From Geothermovivens sp964644845 (GTDB taxonomy: Bacteria > Zhuqueibacterota > Zhuqueibacteria > Oleimicrobiales > Geothermoviventaceae), in NCBI GenBank assembly GCA_964644845.1, contig CAZXXS010000012.1:62001-126000 (forward strand): a DNA stretch of 64,000 bases, given 5' to 3'. Position 1 is the first letter of the stretch. Every line of letters begins with the position of its first letter. This document shows, piece by piece, positions 17,602 through 26,276 of this stretch. A program made the position numbers and the translations under genes. Under the pieces are notes generated by a model. It had not been told where the DNA came from, did not search any database, and saw nothing but the letters and a program-made list of their open reading frames with translations.

Positions 17602-20600
17602 TCAGCGGATGATCGAGAACTTGCCCACCTTCTTGGCGCCGTCTGGCGTCTCAACCACGTAGAGGTACAAACCGTAGGCGACCTCCTGGTTGTTGAAGTT
17701 GAGCATGTTCCACGGCTCAGTGCTGTTGGTTTCGCTCTTGTGCTCCAGCTTGGCCACCTTTTCACCCGTCAAGGTGAAAATCGAAATCGTGCACTCGCTG
17801 GGGAGATTAGTGAAATGGATCGACGGCTCGTTGGGATCGATCTCCCACTCCGCCGACACGATGTACGGGTTGGGTACAACGCGAACCTTCTCCAGATCTT
17901 CGCTGACGATTTTACGCACAGAGAAGTGCTCTGTGTCGATCTCGTAGAAATCCCGGCCAGCTACAAAGGGCTTGGTGGTCACGGCTTTGTAAATGTCGCC
18001 GGTCGTCGGCGGAACGTTCTCCACGGTAGTGTCCGGGTTCTGTTTGATGATGAACTTGTACGTGAACTTGCCGTCTTCCCGCAGGTTGATCACGTCGCCA
18101 CTCGTCCACGAGGCTTTCATCTCGTCGGTTGTGTCCGTGGAGGCCTGCGGAAACACACCGATGTCCGCCTTCTCACCCGTCACCAGATTCACGATTTCAA
18201 AGGGAACGTGGAAACCTCGAGGGGCAAATGCGTCCGTACCCTGTTCCGTAAACCGAATCTCGTAATCAGCAGCCGGTGGATTCGGACCAGCCGATTTCAT
18301 TTCTACCAGCCAGGTGGTCTTCGGTTCGGAACCATCGGTGCGGTACCAGCCGGAACTGTCCTGAAGGATCTCGATGCCCGGGTAGTTCACAATTTCCAAT
18401 CGGATGCCGTCGAAAATCGGCCCTTCTTCACCCGAGATCTCCGTCGCACCTCTTACTACCATCTGGCCGGTTTCCTGGTCAGTCACGTCGTACAGCAAGC
18501 TACCGGGCTGTGTGCTGTCGTCGAACGACAACACGTACTTGTGGCCGGTGACGGCGAATTCGTCGATCACCGCCACATTGATCGGACCGTTGCCGAGCGT
18601 TCCCTCGAGCGGCTTGACCTCCACTGTTGGAGAAACGAAGTTGCTCGCCGGCGGGCCGGGCACAACTTCCACCAAATTCGGGTCAGAACCCGGGTTGTTC
18701 CCTTTGGCCGTCTCCAGATAGTTCAGCGCGGGCCATCCGTCGGGATTCCACTGTGGGTCGTCCAGGACACCGCGATCGTAAGCCGTCACGGTGTACCAGT
18801 ACGTCACACCGTTCTTGACGTTGTTGTCCGTCCACGTGTGAACCAACCCCGTGTCTTTGCCTCGATCCAGGTGGGGGTACTGCGGATCAAGACCAGTGAT
18901 GCCGTCTTTCAGGTCAAACTGGGCTATGGGCAAGAAACCCACTTCCTGCCCCGTGCCGTCGTAAATCCGCTCACCCCACTCGTTGTTCACCGGAGGTGAG
19001 GTTGTGCGGTAAATCTTGTAGCCCTCAAAATCCTTGTAGCCGGTCATGATGTCCACCGACTCTTCGGCCACCCGATCCCAGTACAACGTCACCTTGCCGT
19101 CACCGGGCACCGCCACAACGTGCGGTGTCTTTGGTGGATCCGCGCCCATGTAGTTCAGCTCGTACATGAACTGAGCAGTTCGAGCGTTGAACTTGGCGTC
19201 GTCGATGTCGTCACCCATCAGCAAACAAAAGGCAAACGTCGTGGTGTCGCCAGCAGCGAGGTCAAATGGCCCCGAGCTCATGATGAACACACAATCGAGC
19301 CCGTTCGGGAACATCTCCTGGATTCCCTCAGGCGAGTCGAAATGCGGATCCAGCGTTCCGTCGGGCGCGGGCCAGAAGTAAGCATCGTCTTCCTCTGGCT
19401 TCAGTCCCGAAGTGTCGCCGCTGATCACTTTGTAAGTGATCAGCTCGGTTCGGCTTGGATCCACAGAACCGGGACGGTTTTCCCACTCAAACCAATGCCA
19501 ATCCGTCAGGCCAAGCTGCTCGCCTTCGGGTTCGTCAACCACCCCGTCGTGGTCGTTGTCGATGCCGTCGTTCGCGGGCGCGTTTGGCGTCTCCAGCAGC
19601 TTGATGGCTGGCACGACCTTGTAGGCCGGGCTCGGGAATTCACCTGTGCCGTAGCGGTAGTCGTAAATGAAGGCCATGTTGTAATTGTACGTCGTGTCGT
19701 TCTGCTCGTCGTACTCGGACTGGATGTACGTCATCCAGTCCATCCGGTCGTTGATCGTCGTCGTGAGGTTGTACTCCGGCACGTCGCTGTCGTCGTAGAA
19801 ACCGACGTACATGCCATGGTAGTCCCACTGGCTGTTGTTAATGATCTTGGTAACGAAAAACAGAAAATCTTCCGCATAGGAACGACCGTACGAAAGCACC
19901 CAAACATCCAGCTCCAAACCGAGCGGAAACCCCTGATCGAGCAGAGCATCGTGGTCAGCGTACGGCACACCGTTGTTGTTGAGGTCGTAGTCCGTCATGG
20001 CAAAGAACACCTCTTTGTCCGCCGTAAACTGACCTTCAAGCACTTCACCTGTGTTGGGGTCGATGGCCCAGGGTCCTGGCCATTTCCGGTTGCCGTTCTC
20101 GTCCTTTGGCCAACTCTCGGGCAGGGTACTGGTGGCCATCAGGGGAAGGCTTCCCAAAGCCGTTCCGGAAAGCACGTCGCCGAGGGTCATGTCGCCGCTG
20201 TGCAGCTGCCCATACGACCCGGCTTTCGGACCCCAGTCACCGCCCACAAACGTGGCCGAAACAGACGGCCCTTTGATCTTGTACTCCTCACCCGTTTCAG
20301 GATCCTTGCGCGTGGGGTTCCAGGGTCCCTCAGGCACCCCAATCATCAGCGAAAGATCCGGAATGTAGGACCAGCCCTTGTAAAAAGCCGCCGGAACCTT
20401 CGGCCGGTAGTCCCAGGTGGAGAGCCTTCCGTCGTTGAAAACGGCGTGCTGTAGCTTACCGGCATCCAGGATGCCAACCGCGTTGTCAATCGACTTGTTT
20501 ACTTTGTGCAGCGTTTTGCTTTGCTTCGAAACGTCTGCACCAAAAGTGTTCAAAGCCACCAGAAGTGCAACAAGCACAACCGGCAACCAGCACCAGAGTC

Positions 20601-20610
20601 TTTTCGCCAT
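17602..20610 (-). CDS. Large secreted protein with T9SS-type C-terminal sorting domain
   Basis: 1002 residues. A signal peptide (MAKRLWCWLPVVLVALLVAL...FGA) is followed by a long extracellular region rich in Asp, Gly and Trp. It contains a calcium-binding-like DNDHDGVVDEPEGE stretch (about residue 340) and fibronectin-III-like parts (VVAVPGDGKVTLYWDRVAEE, about 500; then WTDNNVKNGVTYWYTVTAYD). The last 94 residues are a type A sorting-domain-like fold: VVPNPYIV, then ISIFTLTGEKVAKLEHK, YGLYLYVVETPDG and a basic end KFSIIR. This predicts export through T9SS and surface anchoring. The ligand is unknown. GGAGG sits 5 nt before ATG 20610. The gene lies 73 nt after the TonB receptor gene and 51 nt before the PorV gene. 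Confidence 0.8.
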   Translation of the reverse strand: MAKRLWCWLPVVLVALLVALNTFGADVSKQSKTLHKVNKSIDNAVGILDAGKLQHAVFNDGRLSTWDYRPKVPAAFYKGWSYIPDLSLMIGVPEGPWNPTRKDPETGEEYKIKGPSVSATFVGGDWGPKAGSYGQLHSGDMTLGDVLSGTALGSLPLMATSTLPESWPKDENGNRKWPGPWAIDPNTGEVLEGQFTADKEVFFAMTDYDLNNNGVPYADHDALLDQGFPLGLELDVWVLSYGRSYAEDFLFFVTKIINNSQWDYHGMYVGFYDDSDVPEYNLTTTINDRMDWMTYIQSEYDEQNDTTYNYNMAFIYDYRYGTGEFPSPAYKVVPAIKLLETPNAPANDGIDNDHDGVVDEPEGEQLGLTDWHWFEWENRPGSVDPSRTELITYKVISGDTSGLKPEEDDAYFWPAPDGTLDPHFDSPEGIQEMFPNGLDCVFIMSSGPFDLAAGDTTTFAFCLLMGDDIDDAKFNARTAQFMYELNYMGADPPKTPHVVAVPGDGKVTLYWDRVAEESVDIMTGYKDFEGYKIYRTTSPPVNNEWGERIYDGTGQEVGFLPIAQFDLKDGITGLDPQYPHLDRGKDTGLVHTWTDNNVKNGVTYWYTVTAYDRGVLDDPQWNPDGWPALNYLETAKGNNPGSDPNLVEVVPGPPASNFVSPTVEVKPLEGTLGNGPINVAVIDEFAVTGHKYVLSFDDSTQPGSLLYDVTDQETGQMVVRGATEISGEEGPIFDGIRLEIVNYPGIEILQDSSGWYRTDGSEPKTTWLVEMKSAGPNPPAADYEIRFTEQGTDAFAPRGFHVPFEIVNLVTGEKADIGVFPQASTDTTDEMKASWTSGDVINLREDGKFTYKFIIKQNPDTTVENVPPTTGDIYKAVTTKPFVAGRDFYEIDTEHFSVRKIVSEDLEKVRVVPNPYIVSAEWEIDPNEPSIHFTNLPSECTISIFTLTGEKVAKLEHKSETNSTEPWNMLNFNNQEVAYGLYLYVVETPDGAKKVGKFSIIR

Positions 20611-20683
20611 TACATCCTCCATGCATCGGCTAAACGGCTAACCCGTTGTTGACAGGAAAACCGAATGTCGTTCCTGGCAAGTC

Positions 20684-23680
20684 TCAGCGAATCTCAAGCC
20701 GAAAACCGAGATCGATGAAACGACGCGGCCCGAAGTGAAATGGCCGATCGTAGTACGTACTTGTTTGCGTACGGCTCATGGCTGGGCCCGGATCCGTCGG
20801 GCTGCCCGTCTCGCTGTAGACGGACAACACGTTCAAACGGTCAAACAGATTCGAGATCCGTGCGATGAAGCCGATCCTGTAGTTTTTCTTGAAGACAAAA
20901 TCCTTGCGGAACACCGCGTCCACCGTCCAGGTCCAGGGCCGCCGGGCCGAGTTCGGCTCCAGTGCCTGCCCACCAACGGTCGGGGTGTAAGGCATGCCAC
21001 TGGCCGCCCGCACCACAAACTGGTAGGTCGTGTTGTCAAGCGGTCGACGCCCAAACAGCACAGGCCCCATGTTTTCGGGAATCATGAAGCCGAAGTTGGC
21101 ATCGATCACGTGGGTGCGGTCCCAGGGCATCAAGTACTCTTTGTGCGGGTGGGTTTCTTGGGTGTCCCCGGACCAGTACCCTGCCCAGGAGTAGTACTTG
21201 TTGGCCTTGGCCACAGACCACGTGTACTCAATGTCGCCGAAGTAATAATTGCTGAAACGCTTGTGCAACGAAACGTCGATGCCTTTTGAACTTCCGAAAT
21301 CGCTGTTGTTGATGATCGAGTAACTGTACAGACCCAGGCTGTCAGGATCGAAACCGGTGATTCGGAAGCTTCCCGGATCACCGTTGTTCTCCTTGGCCCA
21401 AGCCGCAACCGACAATCGCCAATCTTCGCCGATCTGTTGGTCCACGCCAATTTCGTACTGAACCGTCCGTGCTGGTTCCATGTTGGCCCATCCGAAAAGC
21501 GGCGAAGGAGAATTCAGGTTCAGCGTCTGGTTGGTGTAGAGGTCGCGGTAGTCCGGCACCTGGAAGAAGTGTCCGTAGGCGAAGTGGAATGTCGCACGGT
21601 CGGTGATCGGGTGGCCGATGCCCAGACGTGGGCTGATTTGCCATTTCTTCTTGCCCGTGACGATGGGCGACGTCGGGTCGTTCCAGCGTTCCCAGGCGCG
21701 TCCCTTGGAGTCCGCAAAATCCCAACGCAAGCCAGCGTTCACGATGAAAGCCTGAAATTCCATCTTGTCCTGGATGTACGCTGCCGCCTCAATCGGGTGG
21801 GTGTAGTAGTACTCCGGGTACGGATTCTGAATGTACGGATGTTGCAGTTCCAAAAACCACAGATCCATGCGTTTGAAGTCGAAACCCGTCTTGATCTGGT
21901 GGTTGCGGTGAATTTGCCACGTCAACGACCCCTGCAGCTGCCAGGTCTGCTGGTAGTTGCGCGTCCAGTACTGGGTCACGTAGCCGTGGTAAACGTGCCG
22001 CAAACGTCCGTCAGGCAAAGTGTCGTAACGGACGAAGACCAGGTCGTCGCGAAAACCGTTGTGAGAGCTCGGCCACGGGTACTCAGCTGGACCGAAATCG
22101 GCACCGGGCAGGTACTGTTGGAAGAGGTCAGCGTGGCCCGGCGTCAGCTCGTGGTCGTTGATCCCGTAGACCCGGTACTTCCTGAATTTCCAGAAGCGCG
22201 ACGCACGGAGTTCGTAGAACATCCTGGGACTGAGTTGGTGCGTGATGAAAATGCCCTGACGATCCGTACGGTCGGTCACAATGTGGCGCCCTTTTTCCCC
22301 AAAGCTGTTCCAGAAATCGTAGTTGCGGAAGCGCCGCTGGTTCATGCTGAACGGAAAAAGCAGTTTCAGTGTGGGGCTAATGCGCCAGGTGATCTTCCCC
22401 GTGATGTCGTAGTTCTCGTAGAAACCGAACGCTCGCCAGCCCGCCTTGTCGTCCCAGCGAATCAGTTCGTACGTACCGTCGCCCTCCAGGCTGTCGTGCG
22501 TACCAGGCACCAGGTCAAGACCCCAGTCGTCCTTGGCTGCCCAGGCCTTCCGCCAGGCGCCCGTTGCCCAGTGGCGAAGAACGTCACCCACGAAGCGGTA
22601 CTTGCTCGTTTTGCTGCGCAATTCATCAATGCTGTGCGCCTCGGTGATGATCCCTTTCTCAATTTGTTCTTCAATCTTCTTGTAGCGCGGATCCTCCGGG
22701 TTGTCCAGCACGTCGGCCAAAGGGGTGGGATCGTAAGTGAACTGGTCGTACTCTAACACAGCGTAACGACGGTAGCCCTGTTCACCCGAAATGAAGAAAC
22801 TCAAGCCCTTAAGAAGCGGAATGGGACCGCTGATGGAGCCGATGACCTGGTGTTTGTTCCGCAAGTCATCCCGTTCGCTGCCCAGCCAACCAGCCACCTC
22901 GCTTGAGTTAAACTCCAACATCGAGCTGAAATGAGAAGCCCCTTCTTTGGTCACAATGTTCACCACGGCCGATTGTGCCTCGCCGTACTCCGCGTCGAAC
23001 GCACCCGTGATCACGGTCAATTCGTCGATGGCCTCGCGGTTGATCTGGGTACCCATGCCCGCGTAGATGGCGTCCTCCACGTACACACCGTCGATCATGT
23101 AGGCAATCTGGCCGCTCCTTCCACCACGCACGTGGGTCTGATCGAGACCACGCGCGTCGAAGCCCGGAATCTTGTTCTGGTAACCCTCCATCTGGATGAT
23201 ACCCGAGGACAGAGTCATGATGTCCTGAACAGAGCTCACGGGCATGTTCGTGATCATCTGGGCGCTGTAAACGTTGCGTTTCGTCGTAACCTCTGGCTGA
23301 ATCAGTGGTCGTTCGGCCTCAACAACGACCGCCTTGCCCAGGTCGACGACAGTCGGCTCCAGCGTAAAGTTCACTTTCGTCGTCAGGTCAACGCTCACAC
23401 GCACGTTCTTGACTGTTGTCGTGGTGTAGCCGATCATCCGGGCAGTCACACGGTAGTTCCCCGGTGGAACGTTGATGATAAAGTAGTAGCCGTTGGCGTC
23501 CGTCGCAGCTCCCAGTGTTGTACCCTCGATGATGACATTCACACCGGGCAAAGGTTCACCGGTCTGCTTGTCCTTGACAACGCCCTCGATCTTGCCGGTT
23601 GTCCCGGCCCAGGCAGTTGCACTCAGGACCAGCAGCGTTGCAACGGCTACCCAGGCTAAGAGGTTACGTTGCCACTTCAA
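20684..23680 (-). CDS. TonB-dependent receptor with N-terminal carboxypeptidase-regulatory-like domain
   Basis: About 998 residues, outer-membrane active transporter. Signal peptide (NLLAWVAVATLLVLSATAWA), then a CarboxypepD_reg-like beta sandwich (about 28-110, GVVKDKQTGEPLPGVNVII and DANGYYFIINVPPGNYRV). The plug domain follows (about 130-260, DARGLDQTHVRGGRSGQIAY and YGEAQSAVVNIVTKEG), then a roughly 700-residue barrel ending in aromatic FIDLGFRLEIR. It should import a large or scarce substrate using TonB/ExbBD energy; the substrate is unknown. Two starts compete. GTG 23689 abuts the Shine-Dalgarno. TTG 23680 sits 8 nt after GGGAGG (23689-23694) and is preferred. A sigma-70-like promoter and a structured 180-nt leader lie upstream, and two export-related genes follow in the operon. 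Confidence 0.88.
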   Translation of the reverse strand: MKWQRNLLAWVAVATLLVLSATAWAGTTGKIEGVVKDKQTGEPLPGVNVIIEGTTLGAATDANGYYFIINVPPGNYRVTARMIGYTTTTVKNVRVSVDLTTKVNFTLEPTVVDLGKAVVVEAERPLIQPEVTTKRNVYSAQMITNMPVSSVQDIMTLSSGIIQMEGYQNKIPGFDARGLDQTHVRGGRSGQIAYMIDGVYVEDAIYAGMGTQINREAIDELTVITGAFDAEYGEAQSAVVNIVTKEGASHFSSMLEFNSSEVAGWLGSERDDLRNKHQVIGSISGPIPLLKGLSFFISGEQGYRRYAVLEYDQFTYDPTPLADVLDNPEDPRYKKIEEQIEKGIITEAHSIDELRSKTSKYRFVGDVLRHWATGAWRKAWAAKDDWGLDLVPGTHDSLEGDGTYELIRWDDKAGWRAFGFYENYDITGKITWRISPTLKLLFPFSMNQRRFRNYDFWNSFGEKGRHIVTDRTDRQGIFITHQLSPRMFYELRASRFWKFRKYRVYGINDHELTPGHADLFQQYLPGADFGPAEYPWPSSHNGFRDDLVFVRYDTLPDGRLRHVYHGYVTQYWTRNYQQTWQLQGSLTWQIHRNHQIKTGFDFKRMDLWFLELQHPYIQNPYPEYYYTHPIEAAAYIQDKMEFQAFIVNAGLRWDFADSKGRAWERWNDPTSPIVTGKKKWQISPRLGIGHPITDRATFHFAYGHFFQVPDYRDLYTNQTLNLNSPSPLFGWANMEPARTVQYEIGVDQQIGEDWRLSVAAWAKENNGDPGSFRITGFDPDSLGLYSYSIINNSDFGSSKGIDVSLHKRFSNYYFGDIEYTWSVAKANKYYSWAGYWSGDTQETHPHKEYLMPWDRTHVIDANFGFMIPENMGPVLFGRRPLDNTTYQFVVRAASGMPYTPTVGGQALEPNSARRPWTWTVDAVFRKDFVFKKNYRIGFIARISNLFDRLNVLSVYSETGSPTDPGPAMSRTQTSTYYDRPFHFGPRRFIDLGFRLEIR

Positions 23681-23751
23681 TTTGTCCACCTCCCTGTTTT
23701 GTTGAAAATGCCCGGGAAAACTTGAAACCTTTCGCGTGGCCGGATCGTCTA

Positions 23752-23798
23752 CAAAAAACAGAAAGCCCTCCCCTCCTTCTCATTCAAAGGAGAGGGCT
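23752..23798 (-). terminator. Attenuator-like hairpin with T-run in the TonB-receptor leader
   Basis: Read on the minus strand, AGCCCTC (23798-23792) pairs with GAGGGCT (23770-23764). An inner stem CTCCTT/AAGGAG extends it, and TTTCTGTTTTTTG follows. This is an intrinsic-terminator shape placed between the promoter at 23867-23895 and the start codon at 23680, so it can stop transcription before the gene. Confidence 0.65.
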
Positions 23799-23809
23799 CC
23801 TCAACTGGC

Positions 23810-23853
23810 GAACCGCCGGAGGCCCGGCCAAAACTTCCGGCGGTTCTTTTTTT
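23810..23853 (+). terminator. Strong hairpin with T7 tail (second leader hairpin)
   Basis: Perfect 11-bp stem GAACCGCCGGA (23810-23820) with TCCGGCGGTTC (23836-23846), followed on the plus strand by seven T. It is a textbook terminator in the plus direction. On the minus strand it is the first hairpin of the TonB-receptor leader, upstream of the attenuator-like hairpin. Confidence 0.7.
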
Positions 23854-23866
23854 GTTCACCGCGGGC

Positions 23867-23895
23867 ATTTTATTTAAACCCAGGTGAAAAGTCAA
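23867..23895 (-). promoter_or_regulatory. Sigma-70-type promoter of the TonB-receptor/T9SS/PorV operon
   Basis: On the minus strand TTGACT (23895-23890) and TAAAAT (23872-23867) are separated by exactly 17 bases. Transcription should start near 23860, giving a leader of about 180 nt before the start codon. Confidence 0.7.
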
Positions 23896-24579
23896 GCAGA
23901 AAATTTGCAGATCCTTTTTCCTCTTCTTTTTCAAAGGTTTGTTAACGGTCTCAAATTCCTCGCCCTAACCCACCCAGCAGCTACCGTCCACTCGCGTGTT
24001 CTCCTCACCAGTTGCACAGTACACCGGGAGAGATTGGCACATCCTCGCCGCAGGTTTTCACGCCGAAAACTCAGGTCCACACGTTACACACCGAAGTACT
24101 CCCGAACTCCTCCCCGTACACTCTACCCCTCGGCGCTCACATTTTCACACAACCCACGATTTCGACCCCGGCGGTATCCCGCACGAAGATTCGCTAACAC
24201 GTGTCCGACACACGATCAATTCCTACGGCCTTTCACCTGACGGAACCGTGCCCGAAAGGGCTTAGCGGTAACGCGGAGCGATCTTTGGGCTGCTGCCTCA
24301 GCCTTGAAACCGTCTTACCAGCAATCGCCAAGCCGCTGCGAGTTCCCGCGGGAAGATGGCGAATCCCTGCTCCCCGTTAGCTTGCACACAACCTCCGGCT
24401 TTCTTACCTTTGTCTTGTGGCTTCCCGGAACCGGCCTGTGTTCAACGGCGCTGACCCTGCCCAGGGGTTGTCTCGAACTCGGATTCGAGCCCGCACGCGC
24501 CTTCGCCACGCCCAAACTTCGAGCTAACTCCCGACGGTTTACCCTCGGGGGCACGTGCGGCTTACTGGAGGCTCCAATC
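23896..24579. other. Intergenic region, divergent promoter side of the lipoprotein gene
   Basis: No supported gene. The region is C-rich on the plus strand with many short frames that resemble nothing. The open frame from 24304 into the lipoprotein has no signal or family match before 24580. TGGAGG at 24565-24570 is the ribosome-binding site of the next gene. No promoter for it could be picked with confidence. Confidence 0.45.
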
Positions 24580-26166
24580 ATGCAACAGTTCAAAACCGCG
24601 TCTGTCTTCACTCTGGCAGCGTCGTTTTCCCTGGTACTCTGCTCCTGCTCGCGGTTCGCGGGGAAACCCAGCTGGAAAGCTGAAGTTCTGCGCGAAACCG
24701 CCCGCCCCATCGCTCCGGGTAAACCCGGTGTCCGTCCCTTCTGGAACGTACACAGCCAGCGGTTCATGTTTGCGCCGGCTTTTGACTTCAGAGAGGTTTC
24801 CGGGGCTGTCCGCTACCGTTTCACCGTCGAACCCGAGGGTTGCACGCCTCTCCACTTCGTGGCCAGCACCCCGTGGAGTGCCCTTTCGCCCATCTGGAAC
24901 AAGATCCCCGTAGGTTTCGTGCAGGCAACCGCCCACGGTCTGGACGCTAACGGCCGCGTGCTTGGTACAGCTGGACGACGACGCTTCTACCGCGCCGCCG
25001 TTTTTCAGGGCCTACGCTTTGCCGCACGCCTGCCCTACCGCCAGAGCGCTCGCCTGGGGTTGGCCTACCTGTTTCATCAACCCCACTTCCAGCACTGGTT
25101 GTTGACAGGCCAGCCAGATCCCCAGTACGAGCTGTACTGCTACCCTTCCAAGATCGTAGCCGCGGTCGTGCAGAGCATGTTGCTCTACGCCACGCTCAGT
25201 CCTGAAGATTCGGCCGATGCCCTGACCATTGCCAAGCGCGCGGCGGATTACCTGATCGAGATCAGCGAACCCGAAGGGACACCCTGGGCGCATTGCCCGC
25301 CCACCTACCGCGGCGAAGCGCGAACAGCCGGCCGCTACGCTGGCCAGTTGATGCTCCTGTACCCGGCGCGCGCTGCGTTAATTTACCTGGATTTGTTTGA
25401 CGCGACGCACGTTCCGCGGTACTTTCAAGCAGCTGTTCGCATTGCCGAGACCTACGTCCGCCAACAACGCCCCGACGGAACGTGGCCGCTTAAAGTGGTG
25501 GCTCGAACCGGCGAGCCGGTAGGTCCCAATCTCTGCATCCCGACGGATCCCGTACGCCTCTTCCGACGGCTGCAAACAGCGTACGGCTTGAATCAATTCG
25601 CCGAACCCGCCGAGCGCGCCTTCCGCTGGATCCTCCAAAATCCGGTCCAAACATTCAATTGGGAAGGCCAGTTTGAAGACGTGCACCCGCGTCCTCCGTA
25701 CGAGAATCTTTCCAAAGATCCAGCCTGTTGGACAGCCCAGCTTCTCCTCGACCGCGCTGCCGAGAGGCCAGAGAATGTTCGCCTGGCCGAAGAACTCATC
25801 CGTTTCGCGGAAGACCAATTTGTCGTCTGGGACCACCCGATGCCCCAAGAAAAGTGGCACGTTGCTGATTGGATCATCCCCTGCGTGCTGGAGCAGTACG
25901 CGTACTACGTTCCCATCGATGCCAGCGCCGCCCTGATGATTCAGACGTTCTGGAAGGCCTACCGGGCAACCGGAAAACCCCTCTACCGCCTGAAAGCGAT
26001 GGCTCTGGCAAACACGATGACGCACGCACAGGTGGCCACTACCGGGCGCTTTCCAACCTACTGGGAACACAACGAACGCGGCGAGAGCGAGGGTTGGATC
26101 AACTGCGCGACTTTCGACGCAGCCGTGCTGCTCCAGCTGGCTGAAACCGACGCAGCCGCGCCGTGA
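24580..26166 (+). CDS. Putative lipoprotein with alpha/alpha-toroid (six-hairpin glycosidase-like) fold
   Basis: 528 residues of unknown function. From ATG 24580 it has a signal MQQFKTASVFTLAASFSLVL and a lipobox-like LCSC, so it is probably lipid-anchored. Residues 40-135 look like a beta-rich domain (FWNVHSQRFMFAPAFDF, then YRFTVEPEG). The rest is alpha-helical, with repeated hairpins such as AKRAADYLIEIS, ALIYLDLFDAT, AAVRIAETYVRQQRPDGTWP and RAFRWILQNPV. The RQQRPDGTWP type turn is common in alpha/alpha-barrel glycosidases and polysaccharide lyases, so carbohydrate processing is the best guess. TGGAGG lies about 9 nt before the ATG. It stands alone, convergent with tkt. Confidence 0.6.
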   Translation: MQQFKTASVFTLAASFSLVLCSCSRFAGKPSWKAEVLRETARPIAPGKPGVRPFWNVHSQRFMFAPAFDFREVSGAVRYRFTVEPEGCTPLHFVASTPWSALSPIWNKIPVGFVQATAHGLDANGRVLGTAGRRRFYRAAVFQGLRFAARLPYRQSARLGLAYLFHQPHFQHWLLTGQPDPQYELYCYPSKIVAAVVQSMLLYATLSPEDSADALTIAKRAADYLIEISEPEGTPWAHCPPTYRGEARTAGRYAGQLMLLYPARAALIYLDLFDATHVPRYFQAAVRIAETYVRQQRPDGTWPLKVVARTGEPVGPNLCIPTDPVRLFRRLQTAYGLNQFAEPAERAFRWILQNPVQTFNWEGQFEDVHPRPPYENLSKDPACWTAQLLLDRAAERPENVRLAEELIRFAEDQFVVWDHPMPQEKWHVADWIIPCVLEQYAYYVPIDASAALMIQTFWKAYRATGKPLYRLKAMALANTMTHAQVATTGRFPTYWEHNERGESEGWINCATFDAAVLLQLAETDAAAP

Positions 26167-26235
26167 CTGTCAGCGTGCGCTGCGTCGCGACCGTTTGCTG
26201 CCAACCGTGAAGGTTCCCCCTCCAAACCAAATCAC

Positions 26236-26267
26236 GGGGCCACAGCCTACTTGGAGACCGTGGCCCC
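26236..26267 (-). terminator. Hairpin terminator after tkt
   Basis: Perfect 8-bp stem GGGGCCAC (26236-26243) with GTGGCCCC (26260-26267) and a 16-nt loop, between the convergent lipoprotein and transketolase genes. On the minus strand it is followed by TGATTTGGTTTGG. Confidence 0.6.
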
Positions 26268-26276
26268 ACATGCCCG

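Noticed and set aside
23681..23860. Cobalamin or other known riboswitch in the TonB-receptor leader
   Set aside because: The conserved B12-box-like sequence was not found and the leader is too short for that class; kept only as an unclassified attenuator.
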